This document shows, piece by piece, positions 40,119 to 51,642 of a DNA stretch of 64,000 nt. Position numbers and translations under genes: made by a program. A model generated the notes under the pieces. That model ran no database searches, was not told where the DNA came from, and was given only the letters and a program-made list of their open reading frames with translations. The DNA is taken from NCBI GenBank assembly GCA_902609675.1, contig CACLST010000003.1, positions 1 to 64,000 on the forward strand, read 5' to 3'. Origin of the DNA: an uncultured Pelagibacteraceae bacterium (GTDB taxonomy: Bacteria > Pseudomonadota > Alphaproteobacteria > Pelagibacterales > Pelagibacteraceae). Within the stretch, counting starts at the first letter, position 1. Each line of letters begins with the position of its first letter.

Positions 40119-41443
40119 TTTGATTTAGCTTTTAAAATTTGTGACACAACTTCTTCGATATTTAATTTTTGAGTTTCTCCATTAATTTCTTTAAACTCAA
40201 ATAAATCTCCATCTGTTTGATTTCCCAAAATCAACTGATAAGGAATGCCAATTAAATTAAATTTCCTAATTTTTGCAGAAATATTTTCTTCGGTATCATC
40301 TATGATTGCATCTATATTTTTAGACTTTAAATATTCGAATATTTTATCCGATTTTTCTAAATTTGATGTATCATTTTTTTTAATCATTGGGATTATTGCA
40401 CAATGATAAGGAGCAACCGATATTGGCCATTTCATTATTCCATCTTTATCGTTGTATTTAGCCTCAATTATGGCACCTACCAATCTTGATACACCTATTC
40501 CATAAGATCCCATTTTAACAAATTCTTTTTTACCATTAAAATCTACTGCAGCATTCATTGGTTTTGAATATTTATCTCCAAAATAGAATATATGACCTAC
40601 CTCTATTCCTTTTGTATTTACTCTAAATTCCTCTGGAACTACTTTTTCAAATTCTTTCTGGTCAAACTTCTCGTCTGTAACAGAATAAAATTTTTCATAT
40701 TGCTGTCGTAAATTAGTAAGAGAATTTTTTTCTAATAAAGTAGATGAGCTATTCACATCAAATATCCTTTTATCTGTGTATATTTTACTTTCCCCGGTAT
40801 CAGCAAGAATTATGAATTCATGGGAAAGATTTCCACCAATAGGTCCTGTATCTGCTGCCATTGGTATTGCTGATAAATTTAATCTTTTAAAAGTCCTTAA
40901 GTATGAGAGAAAAAATTTATTATATGAAAAAAGAGCTTCATCGTCATTTAAGTCAAAACTGTAAGCGTCTTTCATATAAAATTCCCTGCATCTCATAATT
41001 CCAAACCTTGGTCTTAATTCATCTCTAAACTTCCACTGAATATGATATAATAGCTGTGGGAGTGATTTATAAGATTTAATACTTGATCTAAAAATTTCTG
41101 TTACAAGCTCTTCATTAGTAGGTCCATACAACATTTCTCTATTTTGACGATCTTTAATGCGCAACATCTCTTCTCCATAATCATCATATCTTCCACTTTC
41201 TTTCCAAATTTCTGATGATTGAATTGTTGGCATTAGAATTTCCTGAACGCCAATTTTATCCTGCTCTTCTCTAACAATTTGCTCTATTTTTTTCATAACT
41301 TTGAAACCGAGTGGTAACCATGAATAAATCCCCGCTGATGATTGCTTAATCATTCCAACTCTTAACATGAGCTGATGAGATTTAATTTTGGCTTCTGTAG
41401 GATTATTTTTAAGAATTGGTACAAATGATTTTGAAAAATACAT
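40115..41443 (-). CDS. proS: Prolyl-tRNA synthetase (short alphaproteobacterial type)
   Basis: MYFSKSFVPILKNNPTEAKIKSHQLMLRVGMIKQSSAGIYSWLPLGFKVMKKIEQIVREE; GPTNEELVTEIFRSSIKSYKSLP. Start set at the ATG 41443, giving an 8-nt gap to rnj. Confidence 0.93.
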   Translation of the reverse strand: MYFSKSFVPILKNNPTEAKIKSHQLMLRVGMIKQSSAGIYSWLPLGFKVMKKIEQIVREEQDKIGVQEILMPTIQSSEIWKESGRYDDYGEEMLRIKDRQNREMLYGPTNEELVTEIFRSSIKSYKSLPQLLYHIQWKFRDELRPRFGIMRCREFYMKDAYSFDLNDDEALFSYNKFFLSYLRTFKRLNLSAIPMAADTGPIGGNLSHEFIILADTGESKIYTDKRIFDVNSSSTLLEKNSLTNLRQQYEKFYSVTDEKFDQKEFEKVVPEEFRVNTKGIEVGHIFYFGDKYSKPMNAAVDFNGKKEFVKMGSYGIGVSRLVGAIIEAKYNDKDGIMKWPISVAPYHCAIIPMIKKNDTSNLEKSDKIFEYLKSKNIDAIIDDTEENISAKIRKFNLIGIPYQLILGNQTDGDLFEFKEINGETQKLNIEEVVSQILKAKSN

Positions 41444-41451
41444 TTTATTAT

Positions 41452-43110
41452 TTAAATTCTTACCAAGTTTATATTCGTTAGTGGTTTTTTCCCAGTTTTT
41501 TCTTTTGAAAATTTGCGACAAGTCATTTTAAGTGCGTCTATGAGATTATCTTGTTGTTTTGTGTTGTTTAATGAAAATGTTTTAACAGTTCTTTCTATTT
41601 CTTCCTCTAATCCATAAATAAACTCATCATTCTCATATACTGGTAGACCTCTAAAAGTTACTAATGGTTTATTATGTATGTTTCCTTTTGGTGTAATCAT
41701 AATTGTAGCTTCTAAAAATCCATTTGATGAAATATTTCTTCTTTCTTTTATTGATCTGGAGTCTTCTTCTACTGGAACATTTCCATCTAAATAAACTCTT
41801 CCACTAGGTGCTTTGTCATAGACTTCTGGTTTTTCTCCAGGATACAACTTAACAATATCACCGTTCTCTACTTGAACTGGGTATTTAACTTGCATTTCTT
41901 TTGCAAATTCAATGTGCTCTATCATGTGTCTATGTTCTCCATGAACTGGGATAACAGCTTTTGGTTTAATCCAATTATACATATCTCTAAGGTCTTCACG
42001 GTTAGGATGGCCAGAAACGTGAATATATTCATTGTCTTCAGATATAACTTCAATACCTTCTTTGACTAAATTATTATGTAACTTATACAATTTCTTCTCG
42101 TTTCCTGGTATAATTTTTGAGGAAAAAACTACAGCATCATTTCTTTCTATATAGACATCTGGGTGAGTATATTTAACTATCCTATTCATGGCTCCCATTG
42201 GTTCTCCTTGACTTCCAGTACACAAATAAACAATTTTTTCTCTAGATATATTTTTTGCATCTCTTGAATCTATAGGATCTATAACATTTTTAAGATAACC
42301 ACATTGTCTTGCTGCTTTAAATATTCTGTGCATCGATCTTCCAACTAGTGAAATATGTCTTCCTGTTTTTTCTGCACAATAAAAAACAGACTCCATCCTA
42401 GCCACATTAGATGCAAATGAAGTAACGATTATTCTTTTTTTTAATCTTTCAAAAACCTTAAGTAAATTTTTACGCACATCAAGTTCTGAACCTGCTCTAC
42501 CTGCACTAAATACATTTGTAGAATCACAAATCATGGCCAATACACCTTCGTTACCTATTTCCTTTAATCTTTCAGAGTTTATGTTTCCACCTATCAAAGG
42601 ATCTGGATCACATTTCCAATCTCCGGTATGTAGTATATTACCAGCTGGTGTTTGTATTCTAAGACCATTAGGTTCTAATATTGAATGAGTAAGTGTAACA
42701 AACTCTATTTTAAAGGGATCTAGATTAATTGTACTATTAAGTTCTACTATTTTTAAATAACCAGTTATATCAATTTTTTTTTCTTTAAATTTTTCAGTAA
42801 TTAATACTGAGGTAAAAGGTGTAGCATAAATTTTACATTTTAATTTTGGCCAAACATGAGCAATAGCTCCAATATGATCTTCATGTGCATGTGTTAGGAC
42901 TATGCCTAGCAAGTCAACTTTTTTATCTATTATAAATCCTGGATCTGGGTATATGATATCAATACCAGGAACTGTATCATCTGCAAATGTAACACCAACG
43001 TCAACAATAATCCATTTTTGATTGTCTGGCTTACCATATGCAAATAGGTTCATGTTCATTCCTATTTCACCAGATCCTCCTAGAGGACAAAATAATAATT
43101 CATCTTTCAT
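41452..43110 (-). CDS. rnj: Ribonuclease J (metallo-beta-lactamase / beta-CASP)
   Basis: CPLGGSGEIGMNMNLFAYG; LTHAHEDHIGAIAHVWP; GHPNREDLRDMYNWIKPKAVIPVHGEHRHM. Confidence 0.93.
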   Translation of the reverse strand: MKDELLFCPLGGSGEIGMNMNLFAYGKPDNQKWIIVDVGVTFADDTVPGIDIIYPDPGFIIDKKVDLLGIVLTHAHEDHIGAIAHVWPKLKCKIYATPFTSVLITEKFKEKKIDITGYLKIVELNSTINLDPFKIEFVTLTHSILEPNGLRIQTPAGNILHTGDWKCDPDPLIGGNINSERLKEIGNEGVLAMICDSTNVFSAGRAGSELDVRKNLLKVFERLKKRIIVTSFASNVARMESVFYCAEKTGRHISLVGRSMHRIFKAARQCGYLKNVIDPIDSRDAKNISREKIVYLCTGSQGEPMGAMNRIVKYTHPDVYIERNDAVVFSSKIIPGNEKKLYKLHNNLVKEGIEVISEDNEYIHVSGHPNREDLRDMYNWIKPKAVIPVHGEHRHMIEHIEFAKEMQVKYPVQVENGDIVKLYPGEKPEVYDKAPSGRVYLDGNVPVEEDSRSIKERRNISSNGFLEATIMITPKGNIHNKPLVTFRGLPVYENDEFIYGLEEEIERTVKTFSLNNTKQQDNLIDALKMTCRKFSKEKTGKKPLTNINLVRI

Positions 43111-43116
43111 AATTTT

Positions 43117-43857
43117 TTAATTTATAGCTACTCTTAAGATACCTTTAATTGTTAAATTTTTATCAACCGTTTTAATACCTTTAATTGATGATTTAAATAA
43201 GTGTGCAAATCCACCAGTAAGTATAATTTTAAACTTCTTTCTAGTTTGTTTTAAAATAAGTTTAATTATATTTTCAATTAAACCAGTATAACCATGATAA
43301 AAACCAGCTCTTACAGCAGTTTTAGTGTTTTTGCCAATGACATTTGCTGTCTTTTCTAGCTTAATTTTAGGTATTAAAGAGGCTTTATCTATTAAATTTT
43401 TCAAGGAAAGTTCTACACCCGGCGCTAAAACACCACCAATATAATCTTTTTTAATAACGATATCAAAATTGGTAGCCGTTCCAAAATCAACTATAATATA
43501 ATTAAACCTACAATCAATAACTGCAATTGCATTAGCTAAACGATCAGAACCAATTTGTTTTCTATTGACTTTTATATTTATAAATTTTTTTAAATTACAT
43601 GTTTTTAACTCAACACAGTTCAATTTAGTTATTTCTTTAATGGTTTTTTTTATTATTTTATAAGAGTTAGGGACAACCGAGCTAAAGAGTACTTTTCTAA
43701 GTTTAGATTTATATTTTCTTAAAAATAATAATTTTTTATTGATAGATTTTTTGTTTAAATTTTTCTTATGAATTTTAATATTTTTGATCAATTTTAAGTT
43801 ATTATTAAATAAGCAAATTTTAATTGCAGTATTTCCAATATCTCCAATTAAATACAT
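43117..43857 (-). CDS. coaX: Type III pantothenate kinase
   Basis: YLIGDIGNTAIKICLF; IGSDRLANAIAV; IIVDFGTATNFDIV; GGVLAPGVELS; ILTGGFAHLF. Confidence 0.93.
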   Translation of the reverse strand: MYLIGDIGNTAIKICLFNNNLKLIKNIKIHKKNLNKKSINKKLLFLRKYKSKLRKVLFSSVVPNSYKIIKKTIKEITKLNCVELKTCNLKKFINIKVNRKQIGSDRLANAIAVIDCRFNYIIVDFGTATNFDIVIKKDYIGGVLAPGVELSLKNLIDKASLIPKIKLEKTANVIGKNTKTAVRAGFYHGYTGLIENIIKLILKQTRKKFKIILTGGFAHLFKSSIKGIKTVDKNLTIKGILRVAIN

Positions 43858-43860
43858 ATA

Positions 43861-44385
43861 TTAAACTCCAAATGAGTGTAGGTTTTTTTCATACAGCAAT
43901 TTAATTTCTTTAAATAATTCAAGTCTTTTTAATTTTTTATTTGTATAATTATTTAAAAATGTAGTTGGATAATTATTAATTTTTGGACTACTAGAAACAT
44001 TAATTCCAATTCCTACAATTAAGTATTTTCTATTCTGCATAAAAATTATTTCTTGTAAAATTCCACAGACCTTTTTTTTATTTATTAATATATCATTAGG
44101 TTTTTTTATTAGAATTAAAGTATTTATTTTTTTATATAATATTTTTTTAATTATTTTTAAATTTAAATTTATTATTTTTGATAAGGATATTTTTTTACTA
44201 ATTTCAAAGAAGACTGATAAAAACAAATTACCTTTTATAGATATCCATTTATTTTTTCTTTGTCCTTTACCTTTTGTTTGTTGATCAGTTAAAATTATTC
44301 CTCTTTGATTGCCTTGCTTAATTAATCTTAGCGCTACATTATTAGTGCTTTCAACTTTTTTGAATAAATATTTTTTTAATTTCAT
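43861..44385 (-). CDS. birA: Biotin-[acetyl-CoA-carboxylase] ligase, monofunctional short form
   Basis: KVESTNNVALRLIKQGNQRGIILTDQQTKGKGQRKNKWISIKGNLFLSVFF; KKVCGILQEIIF; VGIGINVSSSP; no N-terminal HTH. Confidence 0.9.
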   Translation of the reverse strand: MKLKKYLFKKVESTNNVALRLIKQGNQRGIILTDQQTKGKGQRKNKWISIKGNLFLSVFFEISKKISLSKIINLNLKIIKKILYKKINTLILIKKPNDILINKKKVCGILQEIIFMQNRKYLIVGIGINVSSSPKINNYPTTFLNNYTNKKLKRLELFKEIKLLYEKNLHSFGV

Positions 44386-45800
44386 TAGATCATGGTAATT
44401 TTAGATACTATTTCTGTTATACCGCTCGGATATATAAAGTAGGCTAAAATAAATATTGTTGAAATAGCCAAAGTAATTTTTAATCCTAGATTATGAGATG
44501 TTTCGTATTCTTCTTTTTCTGGATCAAAATATATAATTTTTATAATTCTTAGATAATAAAAAGCTGCAACTACAGTTGCTAATAATCCAACAATTGCTAA
44601 AAAATACATTGACTGTTCTATAACAGCTAAAAAAACATAAAATTTTGCAAAGAAGCCTGCTAGTGGGGGTATTCCAGCTAAAGAAAATAAAACTATTAAT
44701 AATGAGAAAGATAAAATTGGATGTTTTTTAGAAAGTCCAGATAAATCCTCTATATTTTCATAATATTTATCATTTCTCTTAAGCATAAATAAGCAGCTAA
44801 AAAATGCTAAATTCATTACCAAATAAATAGATATATAAGTAATAGAACTTTGTATTCCTTGGTTGCTAACTGTTGCTAATCCAGCCAACGCATAGCCCAT
44901 ATGACTGATTGAACTATAAGCAATTAATCTTTTTAAGTTTTTTTGACCTATGGCTGCCACAGCACCAAATATCATAGAAGCTATTGATATAAATACAATA
45001 ATAGTTTGCCACTGATCATTCATATTAGCAAAAGGTGTGTATAAAAACTTAATGAATACAGAGAGCGCAGCTATTTTTGGAAGTATAGCAAAGAATAATG
45101 TTACAGATGTTGGGGATCCTTGATAAACATCTGGAGCCCACATATGAAAAGGTACAGCTGATATTTTAAATGCTAGACCAACTAAAATAAAGACTATCCC
45201 AAACGTGGTACCATAATTAAATTCAGTAGAGTTTATAAGTATTTGATCAAAATTTGTGCTTTCAGAAAATCCATAAGTTAGTGAACACCCATATAACAGC
45301 AATCCAGATGATAATGCGCTAAGAACAAAATATTTTAGCCCAGACTCTGTAGAGAGTAAATTGTCTCTATTAAAAGATGCAAGAACATACAAAGCTAATG
45401 ATTGTAGTTCAAGGCCCATGTAAAAAACAATTAAATCATTTGAACTTATCATTATCATCATTCCCAAAATGCTGCTTAGAATGAGGATAGGGTATTCAAT
45501 TTTATTTAAATTGATAACTTGGATATATTTGGATCCAGTTAGCATTACAAAAATTCCAGATCCAACAAGTATAATCTTCATATAATTAGATAAATTATCT
45601 ATTAAATATGATTCGTTGAATAAGTAAATTGTATCTAATGAGCTGAGATTTATTATTAGTGCCAATAAAATAACTAGCGATATATTAGATAAATTATAAA
45701 TTAAACCTGCACTATTTTTTTTGAATACTCCAACTAGTAAAAATAGCATTATAGATACCGATATGAAGATTTCAGGTAATATATATTGAAAATTTTCCAT
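44385..45800 (-). CDS. nuoN: NADH-quinone oxidoreductase subunit N
   Basis: Polytopic; YMGLELQSLALYVLASFNRDN; SAVPFHMWAPDVYQGSPTSVT; LIAYSSISHMGYAL. Confidence 0.95.
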   Translation of the reverse strand: MENFQYILPEIFISVSIMLFLLVGVFKKNSAGLIYNLSNISLVILLALIINLSSLDTIYLFNESYLIDNLSNYMKIILVGSGIFVMLTGSKYIQVINLNKIEYPILILSSILGMMIMISSNDLIVFYMGLELQSLALYVLASFNRDNLLSTESGLKYFVLSALSSGLLLYGCSLTYGFSESTNFDQILINSTEFNYGTTFGIVFILVGLAFKISAVPFHMWAPDVYQGSPTSVTLFFAILPKIAALSVFIKFLYTPFANMNDQWQTIIVFISIASMIFGAVAAIGQKNLKRLIAYSSISHMGYALAGLATVSNQGIQSSITYISIYLVMNLAFFSCLFMLKRNDKYYENIEDLSGLSKKHPILSFSLLIVLFSLAGIPPLAGFFAKFYVFLAVIEQSMYFLAIVGLLATVVAAFYYLRIIKIIYFDPEKEEYETSHNLGLKITLAISTIFILAYFIYPSGITEIVSKITMI

Positions 45801-47296
45801 TAGTCTTTTGATGCAAGGTTGTTAATTAAGTCAAAGTTGTACATGTTTAAAGTATTCTCGACTGATGCTTCAATTGAATTCATTAATGGCTCTGGATAAA
45901 AACCAAAAAATAAAATTGGTATTACTAAAGCTGATAAGGTGATAATTTCATAAGTTTTTAAATCTTTCATACTTTTAAGCTCTTGATTATTAATTTTTCC
46001 AAAAACAACCCTTTTAAATAGCCACAGCATATATGCTGCTCCTAAAATTACTCCCAAACTTGCAATCATCGCTACTAGGATATTTTTCTCAAATGCGCCC
46101 ATTAAAATTAAAAATTCTCCAATAAAACCTGTTGTTCCAGGTAGTCCTAGAGCTCCTAGTGTGAATATCATAAAAACAATTGCATATCTTGGCATTACGG
46201 AGACTAAACCGCCATATTTATTTATTAATCTTGTATGATGCCTTTCATAAACAACTCCAACACTCAAGAAAAGTGCAGCAGATACAAGTCCATGACTAAT
46301 CATTTGAAAAATACCTCCCTCAATACCTTGTTGGGTCATTGTGAAGATACCTAATGTTACAAACCCCATATGTGCAACTGAGGAGTATGCAATGAGTTTT
46401 TTCATATCTTCCTGCATCAACGCAACCAGAGATGTGTAAATAATTGCAATTAAACTTAAGATATAAACTAACATTGTGAAATTTTCAGAAGCTATAGGAA
46501 ATAATCCTAGCGAAAATCTAATAAATCCATATCCAGCCATTTTAAGCAATATTGCTGCTAGCAATACAGATCCAACAGTTGGAGCTTCTACATGAGCATC
46601 TGGTAGCCACGTGTGTACTGGCCACATAGGAGTTTTAACTGCAAAAGAACTGAAAAATGCTAACCATAATAAATTTTGATATTCAGCCTTAATGCCAAGT
46701 TCATAAAGTTTTTCAACATCAGTGGTTCCTGTTATCCAATAAATTGAAATAATAGCAACCAACATAAGAACTGATCCTAATAAAGTGTACAGAAAAAATT
46801 TAAAAGCTGAATAGACTCTTCTTTCTCCACCCCAAATACCAATTATTAAAAACATTGGTATAAGACCTGCCTCAAAAAATAAATAAAATACTACTAGATC
46901 AAGTGAGCAGAAAACACCAATCATAAATGTTTCCATTATTAATATGGCAATTAAGAAATCCTTAAGTCTATTTGTAATTGTAGCATTGACTGAAATAATG
47001 CAAATTGGAGTTATGAAAGTTGTTAATATTACAAATAAAATTGAAATACCATCTATTCCAACTTTATAATTTATAAATCCTGATAACCATTCTCTATTTT
47101 CTACAAACTGAAAGTCTACTGAATTTTTATCAAAGACATACCAAAGATATAAAGACAATAAAAAATTTGCTAAAGAAATAAATAAAGCTACATATTTTGA
47201 ACTTTGATATTTTCCACTTGATGATTTTGTGAATAATATAAATAAAGCACCTATTGTAGGTAGTAAAATTAAGGACGATAAAATTGGAAAGTTCAT
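45800..47296 (-). CDS. nuoM: NADH-quinone oxidoreductase subunit M
   Basis: VFYLFFEAGLIPMFLIIGIWGG; PVHTWLPDAHVEAPTVGSVLLAAILLKMAGYGFIRF. Confidence 0.96.
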   Translation of the reverse strand: MNFPILSSLILLPTIGALFILFTKSSSGKYQSSKYVALFISLANFLLSLYLWYVFDKNSVDFQFVENREWLSGFINYKVGIDGISILFVILTTFITPICIISVNATITNRLKDFLIAILIMETFMIGVFCSLDLVVFYLFFEAGLIPMFLIIGIWGGERRVYSAFKFFLYTLLGSVLMLVAIISIYWITGTTDVEKLYELGIKAEYQNLLWLAFFSSFAVKTPMWPVHTWLPDAHVEAPTVGSVLLAAILLKMAGYGFIRFSLGLFPIASENFTMLVYILSLIAIIYTSLVALMQEDMKKLIAYSSVAHMGFVTLGIFTMTQQGIEGGIFQMISHGLVSAALFLSVGVVYERHHTRLINKYGGLVSVMPRYAIVFMIFTLGALGLPGTTGFIGEFLILMGAFEKNILVAMIASLGVILGAAYMLWLFKRVVFGKINNQELKSMKDLKTYEIITLSALVIPILFFGFYPEPLMNSIEASVENTLNMYNFDLINNLASKD

Positions 47297-49209
47297 TAGT
47301 TTAATATCAGTATTGTTAGTAAAACTGAAAATCCAATCAACATAACAAATGCATATTGATAAATAAATCCAGATTGAAATTTGACTGCTTTAATTGATAA
47401 ATTTTTTATTACACTTGAAATCCCATCAGGACCAAATTTATCTATTATTGATCCATCAACTTTTTTCCATAAAAACTTTCCAATTTTTTTTGAAGGATTG
47501 ACGAATAAATAATCATACATTTCATCAAAGTACCATTTCTTAACTAAAAATTGATAAATTGGCTCATTCATTTCTTTCAGTCCATTTACTATTTTTGTGT
47601 TTTTTAGATATAAATAATAAGAAAATGGAATTGCAGAGGTAACAAGTATAGGCGTTAAAAACAAAAACCACGTTGGTGGATGATCTGTACTTAGTGGTTC
47701 TAAAAATTTTATAGATTGAGCCCAAAATTCATATGCTATCTCATGACCTATAAACAAACCTTTAAAGGCCATACCTGCAAAAATAGCTCCTATTGCTAAG
47801 ATAATTAAAGGAGCAATCATAACAAAAGGAGACTCGTGTACTTTATCAATACTAAGTTCTTTATTATTAAAATTACCATGGAATGTTTTAAATATAAGTC
47901 TCCAAGAGTAAATTGATGTTAGTAAAGCTGTAACAATACCCACAAAAGCTGCGAGCATTCCAACTCCATTCCCTCTTAAGTACGCAAATTCTATTATTGC
48001 ATCTTTAGAATAGAAACCTGATAAAAAAGGAAAACCTGTTAAAGCAAGAGTTCCTATGAGCATTAATACATATGTGTATGGAAGTTTCTTGATAACTCCA
48101 CCCATTTTATTTATATCTTGTTCATCATGAAATGAATGAATTACAGCACCAGCTCCCAAAAATAGTAAAGCTTTAAAAAAAGCATGTGTAAATAGATGAA
48201 ACATCGCAACATTATAAGCACCTACCCCAGCAGCAAAAAACATATAGCCTAATTGACTACAAGTAGAATAAGCAATAATTTTTTTAATATCATTTTGAAC
48301 AAGTGCAACTGTTGCTGCAAAGAAAGCAGTAGTCATACCGATTATAGTTATAACCGTTAGAGCTAATGGAGAGTATTCATATATAGGTGAACATCTAACG
48401 ATCAGAAATACTCCAGCAGTTACCATTGTTGCAGCGTGAATTAATGCAGATACTGGCGTTGGGCCTTCCATAGCATCAGGCAACCATGTATGTAATAAAA
48501 ATTGAGCCGATTTACCCATTGCTCCAATTAATAAAAGCAAACAAATCAAATCAATAATTTCTATATTAATACCAATGAAATTTATTTTTTTATCTAAAAC
48601 ATTTGGAATTTGTTCAAAAACCTCTTCATAATTGACTGTACCAAAAATATAAAAAATCAGAAAAATTCCAAGCGCTAAACCAAAATCACCAACTCTATTA
48701 ACAACAAAGGCTTTTATTGCAGCCTTGTTTGCACTTTCTTTTTTAAACCAAAAACCAATTAAAAAATATGAGCATAAGCCTACACCTTCCCAACCAAAAA
48801 ATAGTTGAATAAAATTATCTGAACTTACTAAAGTTAACATTGCAAAAGTAAACAAAGATAAATATGCCATAAATCTTGTTTTATGAGGATCGTGTGACAT
48901 GTAACCAATTGAATAAATATGCACCAAAGCTGAAACAAAATTTACTACAACAAACATAACTGCTGATAAAGCATCAATTTTTATTGACCAGTTCACATTT
49001 AATGTTCCAGAATTTATCCAAGTAGCTATAACAAGATTGTTTGAATAATCTGAACTAATAACTTTATATAAAACAAATAAAGATAGTATTGCAGAAATAC
49101 TCACAAACGAACTTGTCAAAATTTGAGAACTTCTATCTCCTATTTTCTTTCCAAAAAAACCACTAATTAGAGCTCCTATTAGAGGTAAAAATAAAATTAG
49201 GTATTCCAT
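47296..49209 (-). CDS. nuoL: NADH-quinone oxidoreductase subunit L
   Basis: FFGWEGVGLCSYFLIGFW; HTWLPDAMEGPTPVSALIHAATMVTAGVFLI. Confidence 0.97.
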   Translation of the reverse strand: MEYLILFLPLIGALISGFFGKKIGDRSSQILTSSFVSISAILSLFVLYKVISSDYSNNLVIATWINSGTLNVNWSIKIDALSAVMFVVVNFVSALVHIYSIGYMSHDPHKTRFMAYLSLFTFAMLTLVSSDNFIQLFFGWEGVGLCSYFLIGFWFKKESANKAAIKAFVVNRVGDFGLALGIFLIFYIFGTVNYEEVFEQIPNVLDKKINFIGINIEIIDLICLLLLIGAMGKSAQFLLHTWLPDAMEGPTPVSALIHAATMVTAGVFLIVRCSPIYEYSPLALTVITIIGMTTAFFAATVALVQNDIKKIIAYSTCSQLGYMFFAAGVGAYNVAMFHLFTHAFFKALLFLGAGAVIHSFHDEQDINKMGGVIKKLPYTYVLMLIGTLALTGFPFLSGFYSKDAIIEFAYLRGNGVGMLAAFVGIVTALLTSIYSWRLIFKTFHGNFNNKELSIDKVHESPFVMIAPLIILAIGAIFAGMAFKGLFIGHEIAYEFWAQSIKFLEPLSTDHPPTWFLFLTPILVTSAIPFSYYLYLKNTKIVNGLKEMNEPIYQFLVKKWYFDEMYDYLFVNPSKKIGKFLWKKVDGSIIDKFGPDGISSVIKNLSIKAVKFQSGFIYQYAFVMLIGFSVLLTILILN

Positions 49210-49210
49210 T

Positions 49211-49522
49211 TTATCCTTTTAAATTTTTAATCTCTTCAACTCTTATTGTGTCTGAATTTCTAAAATAAACTACAATTATGGCTAACCCAATGGCAGCTTC
49301 AGCAGCTGCAACTGTTAAAATGAATAGTGTAAATATTTGTCCACTTAAATCATTAATAAATATAGAAAAGGCAACAAGATTTATGTTTACTGCTAGTAAA
49401 ATTAGCTCAATGCTCATTAAAATAACTATTACATTTTTTCTATTAAGGAAAATACCTACAACACCAATAGTAAATATAATTGCAGCTAATGTTAAATAAT
49501 GTCCTAAACCTATGCTAAGCAT
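49211..49522 (-). CDS. nuoK: NADH-quinone oxidoreductase subunit K
   Basis: [39 protein letters not shown]. Confidence 0.96.
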   Translation of the reverse strand: MLSIGLGHYLTLAAIIFTIGVVGIFLNRKNVIVILMSIELILLAVNINLVAFSIFINDLSGQIFTLFILTVAAAEAAIGLAIIVVYFRNSDTIRVEEIKNLKG

Positions 49523-50150
49523 CTATTTTAACTCCTTTATTTTTCTCAGCCTCAACTAAATCAACACCTTCATCTCTTTCTCTAGAAATTTGCTTAACAT
49601 AACTTTGTCTTTTTACTCCAGCTCTTTCTCTATAAGTTAAAACAATTGCTCCTATCATAGCAACTAACAAAATCATTCCTGAAATTTGAAATAGAAGTAT
49701 ATAATCCGTATATAAAACATTTCCAATAGATCTAGTATTAGTGACCTCAGTAGATATATTTATAGAAAGGCTATTTAATAAATCAGGTTTATATTTCCAT
49801 CCTCCAATTACAATTATAAGTTCAAAAAAAATAATTAAGCTAACTAATAAACCAACTGGTATATGGGTTCCACCATCCCATCTTGAACTAAACCATTGAC
49901 CCTTTTGTTCGGCTACATTTAACATCATCACAACAAATAAAAACAAAACCGCAACAGCTCCAACATAAACTATAAGCATGATCATCCCTAAAAATTCTGC
50001 ACCTATCATGATGAACAAACAAGATATGCTAATAAAATCTAGGATTAAAAAAAATACTGAGTGGACTGTATTTTTTGAAACAGTCACCATGACTGCAGAA
50101 ATTATAGCTATTAATGAGAAAATATAAAAAAAAACTGAATGTGCAATCAT
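49515..50150 (-). CDS. nuoJ: NADH-quinone oxidoreductase subunit J
   Basis: [29 protein letters not shown]. Confidence 0.95.
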   Translation of the reverse strand: MIAHSVFFYIFSLIAIISAVMVTVSKNTVHSVFFLILDFISISCLFIMIGAEFLGMIMLIVYVGAVAVLFLFVVMMLNVAEQKGQWFSSRWDGGTHIPVGLLVSLIIFFELIIVIGGWKYKPDLLNSLSINISTEVTNTRSIGNVLYTDYILLFQISGMILLVAMIGAIVLTYRERAGVKRQSYVKQISRERDEGVDLVEAEKNKGVKIDA

Positions 50151-50154
50151 AAGA

Positions 50155-50640
50155 TTATCTATGAGAACTATCAGCCTTTATGTTGGCAGCTAAAACATTT
50201 TCCCACCTGTCACCATTTTCCAAAAGTTTTTCTTTTGTGTAATAAAGCTCTTCTCTAGACTCTGTTGCAAATTCAAAATTTGGACCTTGAACAATCGCAT
50301 CTACAGGACAAGATTCTTCACAAAGTCCACAGTATATACACTTAAGCATATCAATGTCGTATCTTACAGTTTTTCTACTTCCATCATCTCTTTCTTTAGA
50401 TTCTATTGTAATTGCCTGTGCAGGACACACAGCTTCACAAAGCTTACATGCTATGCATCTTTCTTCACCATTAGGATATCTCCTAAGAGCGTGCTCCCCT
50501 CTAGACCTTGTTCCTAATGATCCCTTTTCAAAAGGATAATTGATTGTCTTTTTTGCCTTAAAAGTTTCTTTTATTGCAATTAATAAACCGGTCACAAAAT
50601 CAATCATGAATATAGTTTTTAATAATCTTGAAATTTTCAT
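50155..50640 (-). CDS. nuoI: NADH-quinone oxidoreductase subunit I (2x 4Fe-4S)
   Basis: [20 protein letters not shown] and [24 protein letters not shown]. Confidence 0.97.
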   Translation of the reverse strand: MKISRLLKTIFMIDFVTGLLIAIKETFKAKKTINYPFEKGSLGTRSRGEHALRRYPNGEERCIACKLCEAVCPAQAITIESKERDDGSRKTVRYDIDMLKCIYCGLCEESCPVDAIVQGPNFEFATESREELYYTKEKLLENGDRWENVLAANIKADSSHR

Positions 50641-51642
50641 TTATTTCCCTGGTAGCAAATCAAAATATAGTAAAAAACTTGAAGTTAAAACAACATAAAA
50701 TAGTGAAAATGGGAGAAATATCTTCCAACCAAGCTTCATTAATTGGTCATATCTGTATCTTGGAACAGTTGCTTTAACTAACGCAAATAAAATAAATAAA
50801 AATAATATTTTAAAGATTAACCAAAAAGGACCTGGAATAGCATTAAATGGGAAAATATCTATTGGAGATAACCAGCCACCCAAAAATAAAACTGACCCCA
50901 TAGCACACATTAACAAAATATTTGCATACTCCCCTAACCAAAACATAGCATACATCATTCCTGAATATTCAGTTTGATATCCTGCCACTAATTCTGCTTC
51001 TGCTTCTGGTAAATCAAATGGAGGACGATTTGTTTCTGCTAGTGCAGAAATAAAAAAAATTACAAACATAGGAAACAAAGGAATTACAAACCATAAATTT
51101 TGTTGTGCCATAACGATGTCACTTAGGTTTAAAGATCCAACGCATAATAGAACATTGATTATTATAACTCCTATTGAAACTTCATATGATACCATTTGTG
51201 CAGCAGATCTGATTGCACCTAAAAAAGGATACTTAGAGTTTGAGGCCCAACCTCCCATAATTATTCCATATACACCCAATGATGAAACTGCGAAAAGATA
51301 TAAAATACCAACATTGATATCAGCAAGAACAAAATCCTCACCAAATGGTATTACAGCCCATGATATTAATGCTAATGTCATAGTCACGACTGGAGCTAAT
51401 ACAAATACAAGCTTGTTTGAGCTTGCGGGTATAATTATTTCTTTAAAGATATATTTTAATGCATCAGCTAATGATTGAAATAAACCAAATGGACCAACAA
51501 CATTAGGCCCTCTCCTTTTTTGTACAAAAGCCCAAACTCTTCTATCAAGCCAAACTATCATTGCTACAGAAACTAAAACAGGTACTAATAAAAATAAAAT
51601 TTTATAAACTTCAGTAAATAGTATTGAAAAGTAAGAATCCAT
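50641..51642 (-). CDS. nuoH: NADH-quinone oxidoreductase subunit H
   Basis: [62 protein letters not shown]. Confidence 0.97.
   Translation of the reverse strand: MDSYFSILFTEVYKILFLLVPVLVSVAMIVWLDRRVWAFVQKRRGPNVVGPFGLFQSLADALKYIFKEIIIPASSNKLVFVLAPVVTMTLALISWAVIPFGEDFVLADINVGILYLFAVSSLGVYGIIMGGWASNSKYPFLGAIRSAAQMVSYEVSIGVIIINVLLCVGSLNLSDIVMAQQNLWFVIPLFPMFVIFFISALAETNRPPFDLPEAEAELVAGYQTEYSGMMYAMFWLGEYANILLMCAMGSVLFLGGWLSPIDIFPFNAIPGPFWLIFKILFLFILFALVKATVPRYRYDQLMKLGWKIFLPFSLFYVVLTSSFLLYFDLLPGK

Noticed and set aside
41444-41521. 26-codon N-terminal extension of proS in the track (MSQIFKRKNWEKTTNEYKLGKNLNNK)
   Set aside because: Reads back into the end of rnj; family N-terminus MYFSKSFVPILKNNP begins at 41443.
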